Position numbers and translations under genes: made by a program
The notes under the pieces: generated by a model
Database searches by the model: none
Seen by the model: only the letters and a program-made list of their open reading frames with translations
What the model was told of the DNA's origin: nothing
Origin: Pollenia angustigena
Taxonomy: Eukaryota; Arthropoda; Insecta; Diptera; Polleniidae
DNA length: 64,000 nucleotides
Assembly: GCA_930367215.1 (NCBI GenBank)
Contig: OV884059.1
Location: 7,774,945-7,838,944 of the forward strand
Direction of reading: 5' to 3'
In this document: positions 34,525 through 46,000 of the stretch, piece by piece
Layout: every line of letters begins with the position of its first letter
How positions within the stretch are numbered: the stretch's first letter is position 1

Positions 34525-36707
34525 TTATTACACCTTTCCCTTTCGTTTCCGTCACATTTTATTTCATAAACCACATTATCTATTTTACATATGTCCAGTT
34601 TGGTTTTTTTATATGTAAACAAATGCCTTAGTGTCTTGTTTGATTTATGTGCAATTGTTGTTGTTTTTTCCGTGATCAAGTTCTTTAATGTTCTTGTCTC
34701 CGTTAGTTTTGGGATGTATGGTACACTGTAAAAATATTTTTCTGTTTCCGATTCTTTCCTTTTCTCAAGATTTTTGCTTTTTAGAATTTTATTTATTAAT
34801 GAATTTGTTAAGTGTGTTGGATAATTGTTCATAGTCAAGATATTTTTTATTTTGCATATATTTTTCTTTTTAAATTTTTCGTCGCTGATATGCAGTACTT
34901 TCTTTATTAGATTTGTCGCTGTGTTCGTTTTCATTTTCAATGGTTGTGTGGAATTGAAATTGATCATTCTTCCTGATGACGCTGGTTTTGTGAACCAGTC
35001 AGTTGTTATTCTACCGTTTTCTCGGATAATGTTGATGTCCAAATATGGTATTGTCATGTTCTTTTCACGTTCGATAGTAAAACGGATCTTATTGTGGTAA
35101 GAATTAAGCGTTTTTAGAATTATTTCCTCGTCAGATTTTCTTATGATTGCAAAAAGGTCATCTACATATTTTGTTATAAACTTGATTTCTATATTCTTCG
35201 ATCTGAGTTCGTCTATTGCATCGTCGAGTAGTGCGTCCAGTACTATATCAGCAATTGTTGGCGATAGAGGGTTTCCCATTGGCATACCATATAATTGATG
35301 GTAAAATTTGTTGTCAAATGTGAGATAATTGTTGTCAGATAAACAGAATTGTAGAATCGTTAAGAATTTTTTTTTTGGTATTGTAGTATGTCCCTTTAGG
35401 ATTTCCCATTTTCCCAATATGTTTTTTATTGCCAGATGAACCGGAATATTGGTGAATAATGATACCACGTCGAAGGAAACCATGACATCGTCATTTTCCA
35501 ATGTTATTTCTTTAAGTTTTTGTTTAAGTTCCAATGAGTTTTGTATGTTGTAAGTTTTTGAAATGGTGTTCTTTATTATATTTCCTACATATTTTGCTAA
35601 ATTGTAGCAAGGCACTCCCATTGATGAGGATATTGGCCTCAGTGGTACATTTTCCTTATGGATTTTAGGTAAACCATATAGTTCAGGTGCTGCTGCAGCG
35701 TGTGTTGTCAATTTAAATTTTTCAAATTTTGTTAATAAACCTTCCTTAAAAAGTTGTATAACTAGATTATTGTTTCTCCTCTGTAAGGTTTCTGTTGGGT
35801 CTGTTTCGATTTTTTTGTACGTATTTTTGTCCTCAAGTAAATTATACATTTTTTCCATATAATCCTTTTTATATATTACCACTGTCTTGTTTCCTTTGTC
35901 TGCATTTGTTATAATTATATTATCTTTTTGTTTTCGTATAAATTTCTTTGTGTCCTCATATATGCTTAAAATAAATTTTTCCTTTTCCGTGTTTTTTAAA
36001 TTCCTCTTAAAATTAGCTATCCTATTTGCAATCTTCGATCTTGTTATGTCTTTCTCGGTGTTGTCCGTTATATTTTGAACCCATTGTTCAATGTCAGCTA
36101 TAAGAGGAATTGGTTTGAAATTCCTTCTTTCTACTGGTATCGCAAATTTATTCCCTAGCGATAATATCCACTTATGTTCCTGCTCGAATTTAACATTGGT
36201 GTAGTTTACAAACCAGTTTTCGTTGTATGTAATGTTTAGTTCCTTAAATTTTATAAGTTTCAATTTATTCATCTTAAGTAAGTGTGTCTTTTTGACCTTT
36301 GTCCTAATATTGTAAAATTTACCCCACTGTTCCTTCATGAATTTTGTTAGTTCCGTTTCGTCAAGTGTATTTTTAAGTTCCTTTTGAATGTTATTAATGT
36401 TGGTTTTCGTGTATGTAATATTAGTATGTGTTTCTTTTATTTCCAAATTTAGTAGTTTTGAATGTAGGTTTGTTTCTATAATTTCTGCTTTTGTTTGTGC
36501 TGTTTTTGTTTTGAATAATTGTGAAATTGTTCTTGTACTACTTTTTATGTGTGTAGGAGTGATACTAAATTGTCTGCATTTTTGTAGATATGTGGCTCTC
36601 TCCTTTAGCTTTGCCAATCTCTCCACCTCCCTACTGTATTTTTTCAATAAGCTGCATGTATAGATGCTGTATTTTACCCTTATGTTTTCAAAAAAATTTT
36701 TTTCCAT
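34485..36707 (-). CDS. Penelope-like reverse transcriptase (truncated at the C end by a MITE)
   Basis: The minus-strand ORF of 740 codons encodes a Penelope-type reverse transcriptase. After a Lys-rich N-terminal region (1-260) come TNADKGNKTVVI (about 267-278), YGLPKIHK (344-351) with PLRPISSS, motif A VSFDVVSLFTNIP (catalytic Asp 413), motif B YGMPMGNPLSPTIAD (473-487), motif C KYVDDLF (catalytic Asp 516 and 517), and IPYLDINI (553-560). The end carries VVYEIKC and CN (712-727), the GIY half of the nuclease plus a Cys pair. The last 13 residues come from the MITE and end at its stop. All core catalytic residues are present, so the reverse transcriptase part looks functional in principle. 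The first Met is chosen because it opens the frame just after the terminal-repeat side. Confidence 0.9.
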   Translation of the reverse strand: MEKNFFENIRVKYSIYTCSLLKKYSREVERLAKLKERATYLQKCRQFSITPTHIKSSTRTISQLFKTKTAQTKAEIIETNLHSKLLNLEIKETHTNITYTKTNINNIQKELKNTLDETELTKFMKEQWGKFYNIRTKVKKTHLLKMNKLKLIKFKELNITYNENWFVNYTNVKFEQEHKWILSLGNKFAIPVERRNFKPIPLIADIEQWVQNITDNTEKDITRSKIANRIANFKRNLKNTEKEKFILSIYEDTKKFIRKQKDNIIITNADKGNKTVVIYKKDYMEKMYNLLEDKNTYKKIETDPTETLQRRNNNLVIQLFKEGLLTKFEKFKLTTHAAAAPELYGLPKIHKENVPLRPISSSMGVPCYNLAKYVGNIIKNTISKTYNIQNSLELKQKLKEITLENDDVMVSFDVVSLFTNIPVHLAIKNILGKWEILKGHTTIPKKKFLTILQFCLSDNNYLTFDNKFYHQLYGMPMGNPLSPTIADIVLDALLDDAIDELRSKNIEIKFITKYVDDLFAIIRKSDEEIILKTLNSYHNKIRFTIEREKNMTIPYLDINIIRENGRITTDWFTKPASSGRMINFNSTQPLKMKTNTATNLIKKVLHISDEKFKKKNICKIKNILTMNNYPTHLTNSLINKILKSKNLEKRKESETEKYFYSVPYIPKLTETRTLKNLITEKTTTIAHKSNKTLRHLFTYKKTKLDICKIDNVVYEIKCDGNERERCNNPIKNGTSNEAGL

Positions 36708-36795
36708 GTCGATGTTCTTGTTTTTGCTAGATTCTTACTCTCCCTTTTCTTCACTGTCTTCCTCACTTCGGCGGGCCCTCCGATAGTTTATATTT

Positions 36796-37071
36796 ATATT
36801 TTTGTTTTATGATCAATGTTATATTTAATATTATTATTGAGGTTTTTTGTTTTCCTCACGGGCTAATACGATCAATCGTTTTTTTACCAAATGTAATTAA
36901 AAAACATTTATGGTTAATTTATTTTCTTTTCCCAACGTTTCGTTCGCTTTTTTCGAACTTCATCAGGGGTTATTTTTATTCCATAAAAATCTAGACAATT
37001 AGATAATAATTATAATAAATTTTTGAACTTTAATAATATCACATCTTAACTTACAAATTAGGGTTTACATT
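36796..37071 (-). repeat. Penelope terminal direct repeat, copy 2
   Basis: The same 276-bp sequence as 33396-33671 with a single difference. Direct LTR-like repeats are usual for Penelope elements. Confidence 0.9.
36931..36969 (-). ncRNA. Hammerhead-ribozyme-like core, copy 2
   Basis: Identical in sequence to the core at 33531-33569, exactly 3400 bp away in the other terminal repeat. Confidence 0.6.
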
Positions 37072-37470
37072 ATGACTTAAAAACTTTTATACTAAAGTTG
37101 AAAATTTTATACATATACTTACAAGTCTTATACTTACATAAGTCTTCGTCTTATGCGAAGACTTAAGTCTTATACGAAGACTTAAAAGAGATTTTAAAGT
37201 CTCATGCCAAAACTAAATACTCTTATACTGAGACCTAAAAGTCAAATATTACGACTTAAAACTTGTATACTTAAGTTTCAAATTTCATACAAATACTAAC
37301 AAGTCTTATACTCAAACTTACAAGTTGTATAATAACACTTACAGGACCTATACGTAGACTTTCAAGTCTGATACTAAGAGGTATAATTCTTGTACTAAGA
37401 CATTCAAGTCTTATACTGAGCCTTTTAAGTCTTTTACAGAGACCTACAACTCGTATTCTAAGACTAAAAG
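37072..37470. repeat. Palindromic AAGTCTTATAC array, right part
   Basis: This is the continuation of the array interrupted by the Penelope element. It includes AAGTCTTATACTTACA, AAGACTTAAGTCTTATAC and many variants. A remnant of the same array follows at 37771-37850. Confidence 0.8.
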
Positions 37471-37770
37471 TCTTTGTGTTTATGGTAACTACAATGGGAT
37501 GTGTTCTGTTTGTTCGTCATACACGTTTTCCCGCAAGAACCCATCCTTTTGTGGTCAATGGCCGGTGAATCGTACAATGGATTCCTGCTGAATTCTTCCC
37601 TTTCACTTTTAAAATCAACAAGTTATAGTAGAACGTTTACAAGCACTACTCTCCCTTTCCTCGTTCCCATAGCCTATTTTCCGAGCCCCAACACAATGCA
37701 ATGCATAAGTAGGGGTCATCCCCTGAGTGCTGGGCCCAACAAAAAACCCCCAGTTGTATTTTTAGCATTG
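37471..37770. other. Unclassified G+C-richer insert between array segments
   Basis: A block of about 300 bp with non-AT-rich sequence (for example GTGGTCAATGGCCGGTGAAT and AGGGGTCATCCCCTGAGTGC) lies between array segments. It permits a 90-codon plus-strand frame with no domain that I recognise. It is probably a transposon fragment. Confidence 0.4.
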
Positions 37771-37854
37771 TAAGTCATATACTAAGACTCACAAGTCTTA
37801 TACTAAGACTTACAACTCTTATACTTAGACTAAAAAGTCTTATTCGTAGACTAA

Positions 37855-38150
37855 GGGCTAAAAAATCAGAGCAAGTTAAACTCTCTTTTTGGTTTAAAAT
37901 GTGTTTAAACCAACAAATCTATAAATCACTAAACATATAAACCATCTTTAAACGCATAAAATTGCGCGTTTAAACTACTAATACAGACTATATGAATTTG
38001 ATAAGATTTATCGTAGTGCTGCCACATGTTATTTTTTAACCACATATAATACATGGGACACTGATTTACAGTTGTTGTGTTTAAACTATATATAAATTCA
38101 AGTTTAGTTCAACTAAACCAGCTTTAAAACCATCAGTGATTTATTAGCCA
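37855..38150. mobile_element. Harbinger-like MITE with TAA target duplication
   Basis: The left end GGGCTAAAAAATCA and the right end, read inward TGGCTAATAAATCA, differ at two positions. TAA flanks both (37852-37854 and 38151-38153). GTTTAAAC palindromes recur inside. It is inserted in the palindromic array. Confidence 0.7.
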
Positions 38151-38153
38151 TAA

Positions 38154-39360
38154 GAAGTCTTATAATAAAACTTAAATGTCCTTTACCAAGTCTAAAAGGT
38201 CTAAAACTAAACTCAAAATCTAATAATAATACTAAACGTCTTACTGCCTTATGTATAAGAAATAGTTTAGATTTTTTTCAAAACTAAATTTCGATACAAG
38301 TACACATATGTATAAAGATTTCAAATCCAATTTAGTTTTTTACTATTACTTAAAAGTATTTAACTACACGCAAAAGTATTTTACCATTATCTTTCAGCTT
38401 TATACTATTGCTGAAAGATACTATGCTAAAACTGTTATACTCTACTACTTTTTTATTTATATAATTTAAAATACTATACGGTTATCATATATTTGAACAG
38501 CATCTTTATTTTCTTTTATATTTTCGCAATTACTAAAAAAACTTTTCATCTAGAAAACTCTTGTATTTTGTCCAAAAATATTTTCAGCAATTTTTTTTAA
38601 ACTAACATAAAGAAATCTACCTTAAACCATGCTTTAGTTTCTATCCTCTGATCACAATCATGTTTGTTAATGCTTTTGTTAGAAATTTTTTCCAATTGGT
38701 TTGAAGTTTTTGTTTCAATTGTTCCCATTTCTATTAGGCCTTTCATAGGAATTTACAATAAAAAAGCCGGCAAATAACAAATATGGTACTTTTATAATTT
38801 TTGGGGGTTTCCTTTTGTACAAAATTTTTTTGCTCTAGTTGAAATACAAAAGAGAGCAAAATATACAAACCCACATACACGTATGTATTTAATAATTATG
38901 CCTTGGGCAAGTGTGTAGAATGTTATAAGCGGGGTACATAAAAGGGAGTACCATAAAGGAAGTGGGAGTACTATGTGCTTTATCAAGGTTTGCGCCCTTT
39001 TCTGTAAAACTATTTTTGCTTAGTCTGTTTTGATTTTTTTTTTTTTTTTGTATGGGAAGTTGTTTTTATTTTCTATTAGGATAGAATTTTTCACAATTTG
39101 GCTTTCGTGCTTATGTTTTCAAAACTTCTTTTGATAATGGGAAGGGAATAGATGAAATGTTCCTTCAGTGCGTTAAAAGTTTTGTTTGTGTTTTTAGTTT
39201 AGCTTGCAGCTTATTTTATAATGAAGTCAATACTCTATAGTTCTATAATTTTGTCGATAGTTTCGTTTATGTCCATAATTTTATCCATACTTTCGTATTT
39301 CATTTTTCTATAATTTCGTCTATAGTTTCTTTCATAATCTCGTTTCTAGTCTAATCTATG
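38154..39360. other. Non-coding AT-rich stretch
   Basis: The decayed array continues to about 38230. The rest is AT-rich with short repeats such as TATAGTTTCGTTTATG near 39240-39360. No gene is seen. Confidence 0.5.
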
Positions 39361-39733
39361 CCTCACATCAGGCGCGGATTCAGGGGGGGAGGGAAATAAG
39401 GAAATTTCCCCCCGTAAATTACAAAAATATGTTTTGTTAATTTCGATAATACAAGAATTCCCAATAATAATATTTTTTAATGTACACAATTTTTGGAAAT
39501 CCCAGCAAGGTTTTTTTTGTTTATGGAATCTCTAACGAAATTTTCAATAAGTATTTTTTATTTATTTTTATTAAATATCTAACGATTTTCAATAAGTATC
39601 CATATCTTAATCCTAATAGCTATTTATTAGATATTTCCAAAGAAACATCTAGTTTACCGTATTCAATTACTTATTATTCTACAGTCAATTCCACCAGCCG
39701 GTGCCATCTATATCCAAAGACTAAACGTTTGAC

Positions 39734-41257
39734 TTGATAATGCGTGCAGTTGAATTATTAAAAAGCCTTTGTATTTGCAATATTTATGTATATATTTATG
39801 TGTTATATAAATCAGAATTCTATTCGATAATTTTTGACGAAAGCACGGATTTTTCGGGGATAACCCACATTTCCTTATCTTTAAGATATTTCAACATACA
39901 ACAAAACGTTTTTAGGGAAGAATTTATTGGCTTAGTTGTGAACGCATTTGAAGAGGGTTCAAAAGATATTGATGACGTTGATGTGTCAATTAATGCGAAG
40001 GAACTATCATCAATAGTTCTTAAAGCTTTGACAAATTTTGGTCTTTACCAAAAAAAATTGTGTAGGAAATGGAACAGATGGGTGTCCTCTGATGTCAGCA
40101 GAAAATGGAGCTGTTCAAAATTTCTGGAAAAGCGACATATGCAAACCAAACGCCTTGCTATTTCCATAAAGGCAATAAAGTGCCATTAATACAAAAAGTT
40201 GTATCATTTGTTAAAGAAACGACAAAATTTTTTAAATATAATGATCCCAATCGAAAAACAGTTTTAGCAAAGTATTTGGGAGCCAAACTCTCTTCATTAT
40301 GCGTCTTTGCAACAAGTGTACGTCATATAGTAGAAGCTTTGGAAAAAATATCTGAGTGGAAAGATAGTATCTCTACCTTTATATTAAGGAACTCACTTAG
40401 TACTTTTAAATTTATTAAGGGCCATTATTACAACTTGAAGTTATCTAAAGTTAAGATTAAATTGACAGATAATAATGTGTTATCTGTCAAAAAGCGTCTG
40501 TTAACTGTCGGATAACAGCTGACGCCAAGTTATAATAATGGCCCTAAGTGTGATACCTATTGTAACACAGCCACTTAGTATTATTTTACAAAAGCAAGAC
40601 TTAGATCTTCAAAAAGGATCAAGCCTTATCAAAATTTTAATCATGGGCCTTGAAGGAAAAAGAAATAAAGCCGAAGAACAATTTAAAGCGATTTTTGAAA
40701 AAGTTAAAGTTATTTGTGTTCAAATCGAGGTTCCTATCGAAAAGACAAGATTTGAACGAAATAATCACATCCAAAATGTTGAAGATTACCTCCGACTTAT
40801 ATGTTACATTCCTCTTATTGAATTTATTTTAGAAGATCTCATAACAACTTTCCCAATAGATATCCCAAATGTTTTGAACATACCTAAACTTCTACCTCAA
40901 AGTGTAATCAAGTCATATACAGATACAAAACTGTTAAAACCCCAACTAGCTGATGAGCTGATTATATTTGATAAAAGAGATAAACACCTACTAAGATCTA
41001 AACTTGAGCCTGATCTATCAGATAACGTTGTAGATGCTTTACTAAACTGTGATGAAGATATCTACCCAAATCTAAAAAAAATATTTCAAATTTTCGTTTC
41101 AATGCTCGTCAGTAAAGCTACGAGCGGGTCATTTCCCACCCTTCGTCGAATAAAAACATGGCTCAGATCAACAATGACAGAAGATTTACTGCACTGTCTA
41201 AATTTTCCTCACAAGGACATCATAAATTGCTTATTTAAAAAGATTTATGTATATTGA
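39734..41257 (+). pseudogene. Broken hAT transposase (ZMYM-like)
   Basis: Three frames together make a hAT transposase remnant. Frame one contains YSIIFDESTDFSGITHISLSLRY (in two parts: FDESTD is the conserved catalytic-region motif), then FREEFIGLV. A frameshift follows near 40070, where GNGTDGCPLMS and ENGAVQ appear in another frame. Frame two carries LCVFATSVRHIVEALEKIS, related to the family's RWVERHDSI region but rearranged. After the MITE, frame three (40538-41257) ends with SFPTLRRIKTWLRS and HCLNFPHKDI, the hAT C-terminal dimerisation domain. Frameshifts, the MITE and probable deletions make it non-functional. The nearest relatives by motif are ZMYM1-like hAT proteins. Confidence 0.85.
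40419..40544. mobile_element. Harbinger-like MITE inside the hAT transposase
   Basis: The left end GGGCCATTATTACAACTTG and the mirrored right end GGGCCATTATTATAACTTGG are nearly identical. TAA flanks both (40416-40418 and 40545-40547). It splits the transposase frame. Confidence 0.85.
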
Positions 41258-41296
41258 ACTGATCTTATATTTGATTTAACCTTTTTATTGATTTTG

Positions 41297-42158
41297 TATA
41301 CCCTTTACCTCAGGTGGAAAAGGGTAGGATATATAAGTTTGTCATTCCGTTTGTAATTTCTACAATATTGATCTAAGACCCTATAAAGTATATATATTCT
41401 GGGTCCTTATGAGGAGAGAACTTGATTTAACCATGTGATGTCCCTCTGCCCCCCCCCCCCACCCCTTTCAATTGTTTACATATACTAGCATAATGCCCAA
41501 TATGATTTTCGTTATCACCCTTCTTTATTATTTCATCTATTTAACGAAATAATTTTAAGAAATAGAAACTAGGAATGTTTGTGTTGTTTGCTACTTAAAA
41601 ACTCGCCAAAAAAGATAAAAGAAAACAAATAAACACACATACATGGCACAAACTATTTTGGTGAATATATTTCCCTATTTCGGTTCAAAACTCAAATAAG
41701 TTGATTTGTAATTTTTTTATTATGGTTTACAACTTTGCTATTGCGGTGAACAAAAACATCAAAAGTACTTACAACTCAACTGCGTTGAATTTTGTGAACA
41801 GTAAACGTGCCATATTTCATTTTAATTATATTCAATTAACATTTCTTCATGGTTCAGTTGTCTAGGGGGTGTGTTAAGTTAGAAACTGAGAGTTCCCTGG
41901 TTCAAATCTTGGTTTTTTAGAAAGAAATTTTTTTTTAATATTTTTATTTTTTTTTTTTATGTTCTAAAAACGATTTAAAAAAATATTTACCAGTTTTCGC
42001 TTTTTAAATTTTATTTATAATGAAGTTTTAAGTAAGTAAATATGTATGTATATATAAAAATTAATTACTTTTTATTTGGTTGGTCTGTATTCTGCTCGCA
42101 CAATGGTGAAGGGTATATAAGATTCGGCACAGCCGAATATAGCACTCTTACTTGTTTT
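41297..42158. repeat. Nested dispersed repeat, copy 1 (TATACCCT...TTCGGCACAGCCGAA type)
   Basis: It starts TATACCCTTTACC, contains TTTGTCATTCCGT and AAAGTATATATATTCTGGGT, and ends with the hairpin TTCGGCACAGCCGAA then TATAGCACTCTTACTTGTTT. The second copy at 53982-54909 shares both ends. The interior holds a C-rich run near 41450 and a degenerate tRNA-like stretch near 41851-41915. The family is a non-coding fly repeat that I cannot name with certainty. Confidence 0.7.
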
Positions 42159-43083
42159 AATTAGGGTAATGACTTTTTTTGGACAACATTTCTTTATCCC
42201 ACCACGCGATGGGCAATTTAGCATTGATTTTTTAGGCCATTTTGGCCAAAAAAGTTTCCGCACCAAATGCGATTTCTAAAGCTCCTCAAAAAAATTTTTT
42301 ATTATTTTATTGTTTATATATGATATATATTTTAGCCCCCATATTCATAACTGATTATAAAATTTAATAAACGTTTATTAAGGAAAATTTTCACAGAAAA
42401 TTTGGTTTCCAAGCCTTTATTAAATACATAAATACATAAAATAAGCAACTGTATAACAAAAATGTAAAGCTATTTTTTGGGTTTAATGAAATAAACTTTA
42501 AGTTTAAAGTGCGAGTTGATTTACACAATCGAAAAATATCTTGTGCAACTGTAATAGCTCGTTCCGCGCATATATTACTACGCTGCTGAAAATTATCACT
42601 GTTTCATATAATATCCGCCAAACAACTCATCTATCACAACATCTATCATTAAACAACTCATCTATCACAACATCTATCACTAAAATTTAGTTTATTAAAT
42701 AAACCGCGAACTAGAGTCGCGATTTTTTTCCGCTCTTCTTCCGTACAAATGGTAAGATCTTGTTATATTCATGAAATTATTAAAAAAAAATACTTAAATT
42801 TTGTAATTAAATGTTAATTTTGTATAGAAAGGCGAAAAATTGAAATTCAAAACTTTATCGCGTTTGGTGCGGAAACTTTCTTCACGATTGCGAAAAGGTA
42901 ATACATAATTTTTTAATATTTGTTCACGGTCTATGAATTTGATATTCGCAAAAATTGCAAAAGGTAGTTCCCCTAATACACTTATTAATTTAATTAACTT
43001 TTAAAAACATATTTTTTACTTTTTTGTATTATACAAAATTTCCCCCCCGTAAGGCTCAAGCTGGATCCGCGCCTGCCTCACAT

Positions 43084-46000
43084 ATTATCACGTCTTAAGT
43101 TTTGTCTGAAGCCTAGGCTGAAAATCTGGTCTATAGTCTCGCCAACCGTCTCGTGTAGAGTGTATCCTTAACTATTGTCTCGACTGTAGTCTCGTCTATA
43201 ATCCTACCTCTAGTCTCAGCTGTCGCCTCAATTAAAATTACGTATCTAGTCCAGCTTCCAGCTTTTTCTTTCATTTAAATTTGTCCTTCTCTACAACCTT
43301 AATTAAAAACTCAATAAATTTATTGCAGCACATTTTTTATTCTTACACAACTTTTCAATTTCGTATTTAAAAAAAAACCTTTGGCCATAAAGTAGAAAAT
43401 AAAACCACTGCATTCACCAAAAAGTCAGCAGTCATTGCGTTCAAAAAGTTCTTTTGTTCACTACAAATATTGGTTTCCTTTGGCCACCATATTTGTGTTG
43501 GATTTTTGTTCACTTTTCGTTAATTGTTTGTTCTCTTGTGTTGCTTTCATTTTGTCTTAGCTTTACTTTATTTTTTTTTTTTTGTCTTGTCTCGTTTTGG
43601 TTTTCAATTCTTTTTTTCCTGAACTGTTGTATACTCTAGTGTTTCCTGTTAGTCGTTAAGTTACATTTCATAGCAGAGCGAATCAGGCAGCCATCCAGTG
43701 GCAGTTGTTTGAACTGTTACTTATTTGTTTGCGGTTAAATAAAGCTTAACCACAATTTCAACAGTTTGCCGCAAAGACCATACTTTATTATAATGATCAG
43801 TAGCGTTATAGCAACAATCTTTCTGGTTTTTTTTACTTCTATTTAGCTTGATTTTTTACTATAACATATGCAAAGAAAAGTTTTTTAATGAAACTAGCAA
43901 TAAATTTTAATACTGGTCAAATTTAGCCTAGAAGTATGCTTTGTTTTGTTAAAGAGGAGATTTTTAAGGTTTGTGTTTAGCTGTATTTAAGAGAAATTCA
44001 TTTTAAAAAGAATTGGTCAATTATAGTCTGAAAGTAGGCAACATTTTTTGCTACTAAGGTTTTCAAAATTTGTAAAAGTAGCATAAGTTGGGGGAGAAAT
44101 AATAAAATAAGAGCAAAATTAAACTGCGATTAAAGTTTTAACTTCGAAAGTAGTCATATTGAAATAAGTGCATAGTGATATTAAAAATTAGTCAATCCCC
44201 CCAAAAGTATGCAAGACTTTTTTTGAGTAGAATTTATTTAATCACTTTGATTCTGGTACTCTTGTGTTGAAAGTTGAGTGTTTATCAACTAGTACCTAAA
44301 AGTATGTTGTATTTAAAATAAACAACAATTTTCATAAGTTCTTTTTTATAAATTCGGCATTCAATACCGAATAAAATCCCTATTTAAATTGTTTTGTAAT
44401 AATTTCGATCGATATCGACTGTCGTAATTTGATCCCAGATTCTGTGAAAGTATCTTAAAACAAATGAATTGACTCCTAAAAGCATGCTATACTTTTAATA
44501 AACATTATGTTGATAAACATATTTTTAAAGCTTAAATGAAAGAAAATAAAATTTCCTTTTAGAAAATCTAGTAAAGAATATTAATAATATATATATGGGC
44601 ACTTCCAAGATTGTAAACGAGACATTCGCACACGTTTATATTGACAAAACTGTAAAAAACAACCTGATTTTCATTTTTTAAATTAATGATTCTTTTAACT
44701 CTCAATTAGCTCTTTAATTTCCGCAAATGAAATTTTTCGCTTACTGTCGTGGTTTCCGAGATAATTGCAAAAACCAGTGATTGTAAATGGGACAAAAAAC
44801 GGAAGTGGGTTTTAAGGGGTAACCGTTTAAACAGTGATTTCTGCGAAACCTGACACAATATTTTATTGGGATTAATTTTCAAATGTTGCGTACTAATGTG
44901 CCCTAAAAATGGTTTCGATTTCAAAATAAAATATGAATTACATTTTTTTAAATAAATTGTTAAAGAAATTGTAAACGGGACAATTTTTTTCACCATGATT
45001 TAAAGTTTTTTTATGTTGCTATTTATAATCCTTTATATAAGAAACTTAATAAAAAATGCTTTTCAGATCATTAATATGCCTTAGATTAGAGTATTGTTGT
45101 TCCAAATGCATATTTTCTAATATACACAAGTATGTGCTAAAATTTGTAGTACTTCGTTTACCATTTATCTTTTTTTTCGAATCAATTAATTTATACGCAT
45201 ATATTAAAAAAATATAAGCAATTCTCTAAATAAATCTTGAAAAGAAAATTTTTTTTTTCCATTTTTTAAGGTTGGCGTTTTTTTGGAAATAGCCATATAC
45301 ATATTTTTTTTTTTTAATTTAAGGAAAGGGCAGAAGTCTCAATGCCATTTTCCTTTTTTTTTTGTTTGCAAAAAGAAAATTTAACATAAAATTCTTTTCA
45401 TATACTTAAATGACAAAAAATTAACACAAAAGAATTATATGGCCCTGGGGAGCACAAACAGGAAAAACCAACTTCGTGAAATGAAAATTATGGTAATAAT
45501 TTATAATGTGCAAAAAATTCCAAACACACACACACAACTCCTACATGTATACTTTTAGTATAAAGCCTAACAATAGGCAATATTTTTATGAAGCAAATAT
45601 TTTTGTAAAACAAATTGGTTTATTACAGGAATTAAGTTTTGAAAATAAAAGATTTGGCAATGTTGTTATCTAATTTAATAATTTTATGTTGCCTAACTTA
45701 AGGCTTAGTTAAACATTTCCTGTTACTTAAACTCTTTAAGAGCCCTTAATGAAATTTATTTAATGAGTTTATGTAAATTTCTTCAATTTAAGTTAAACAA
45801 TTTCTTGTGATTACTCATGAAAACTCAATAAATTGAAGATACAAAATACTGCAGCATAGCTTAAGGCTGGTCTTAAAAGGGAATTTTAAATGTAAATTGC
45901 AAAATAAGGATTTTAAAAGCATTAATATAATTTCATATTTTGCAGTAATTATTTTAATGACAATAAAATCATCAAACTAAAAACGAACAAAGAGTTTTGT

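Larger units (their letters stand above)
33396..37071 (-). mobile_element. Penelope-like retroelement, nearly complete, interrupted by a MITE
   Basis: The element is bounded by 276-bp direct repeats and encodes, on the minus strand, a Penelope-type reverse transcriptase and the C-terminal part of a GIY-YIG endonuclease. The two terminal repeats differ at one base that I can see, so it inserted recently. It lies within the palindromic array. A 424-bp MITE at 34101-34524 splits the coding region. Confidence 0.9.
39369..43075 (+). mobile_element. hAT element (3.7 kb) with perfect 8-bp target duplication
   Basis: The termini are CAGGCGCGGATTCAG at the left and, mirrored at the right, CAGGCGCGGATCCAG. 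CCTCACAT is duplicated at 39361-39368 and 43076-43083. CAG-type ends with an 8-bp duplication define hAT elements, and the GGCGCGGAT ends resemble the Tip100/ZMYM-like branch (inference). It carries a broken transposase, a Harbinger-like MITE (40419-40544) and another repeat (41297-42158). An inverted pair containing TTTCCGCACCAAATGCGA near 42250, mirrored near 42855, suggests a further nested element. Confidence 0.9.

Noticed and set aside
41851..41915. tRNA-like stretch with GGTTCAAATC
   Set aside because: The acceptor and T stems do not pair; it is at best a decayed tRNA-derived repeat.
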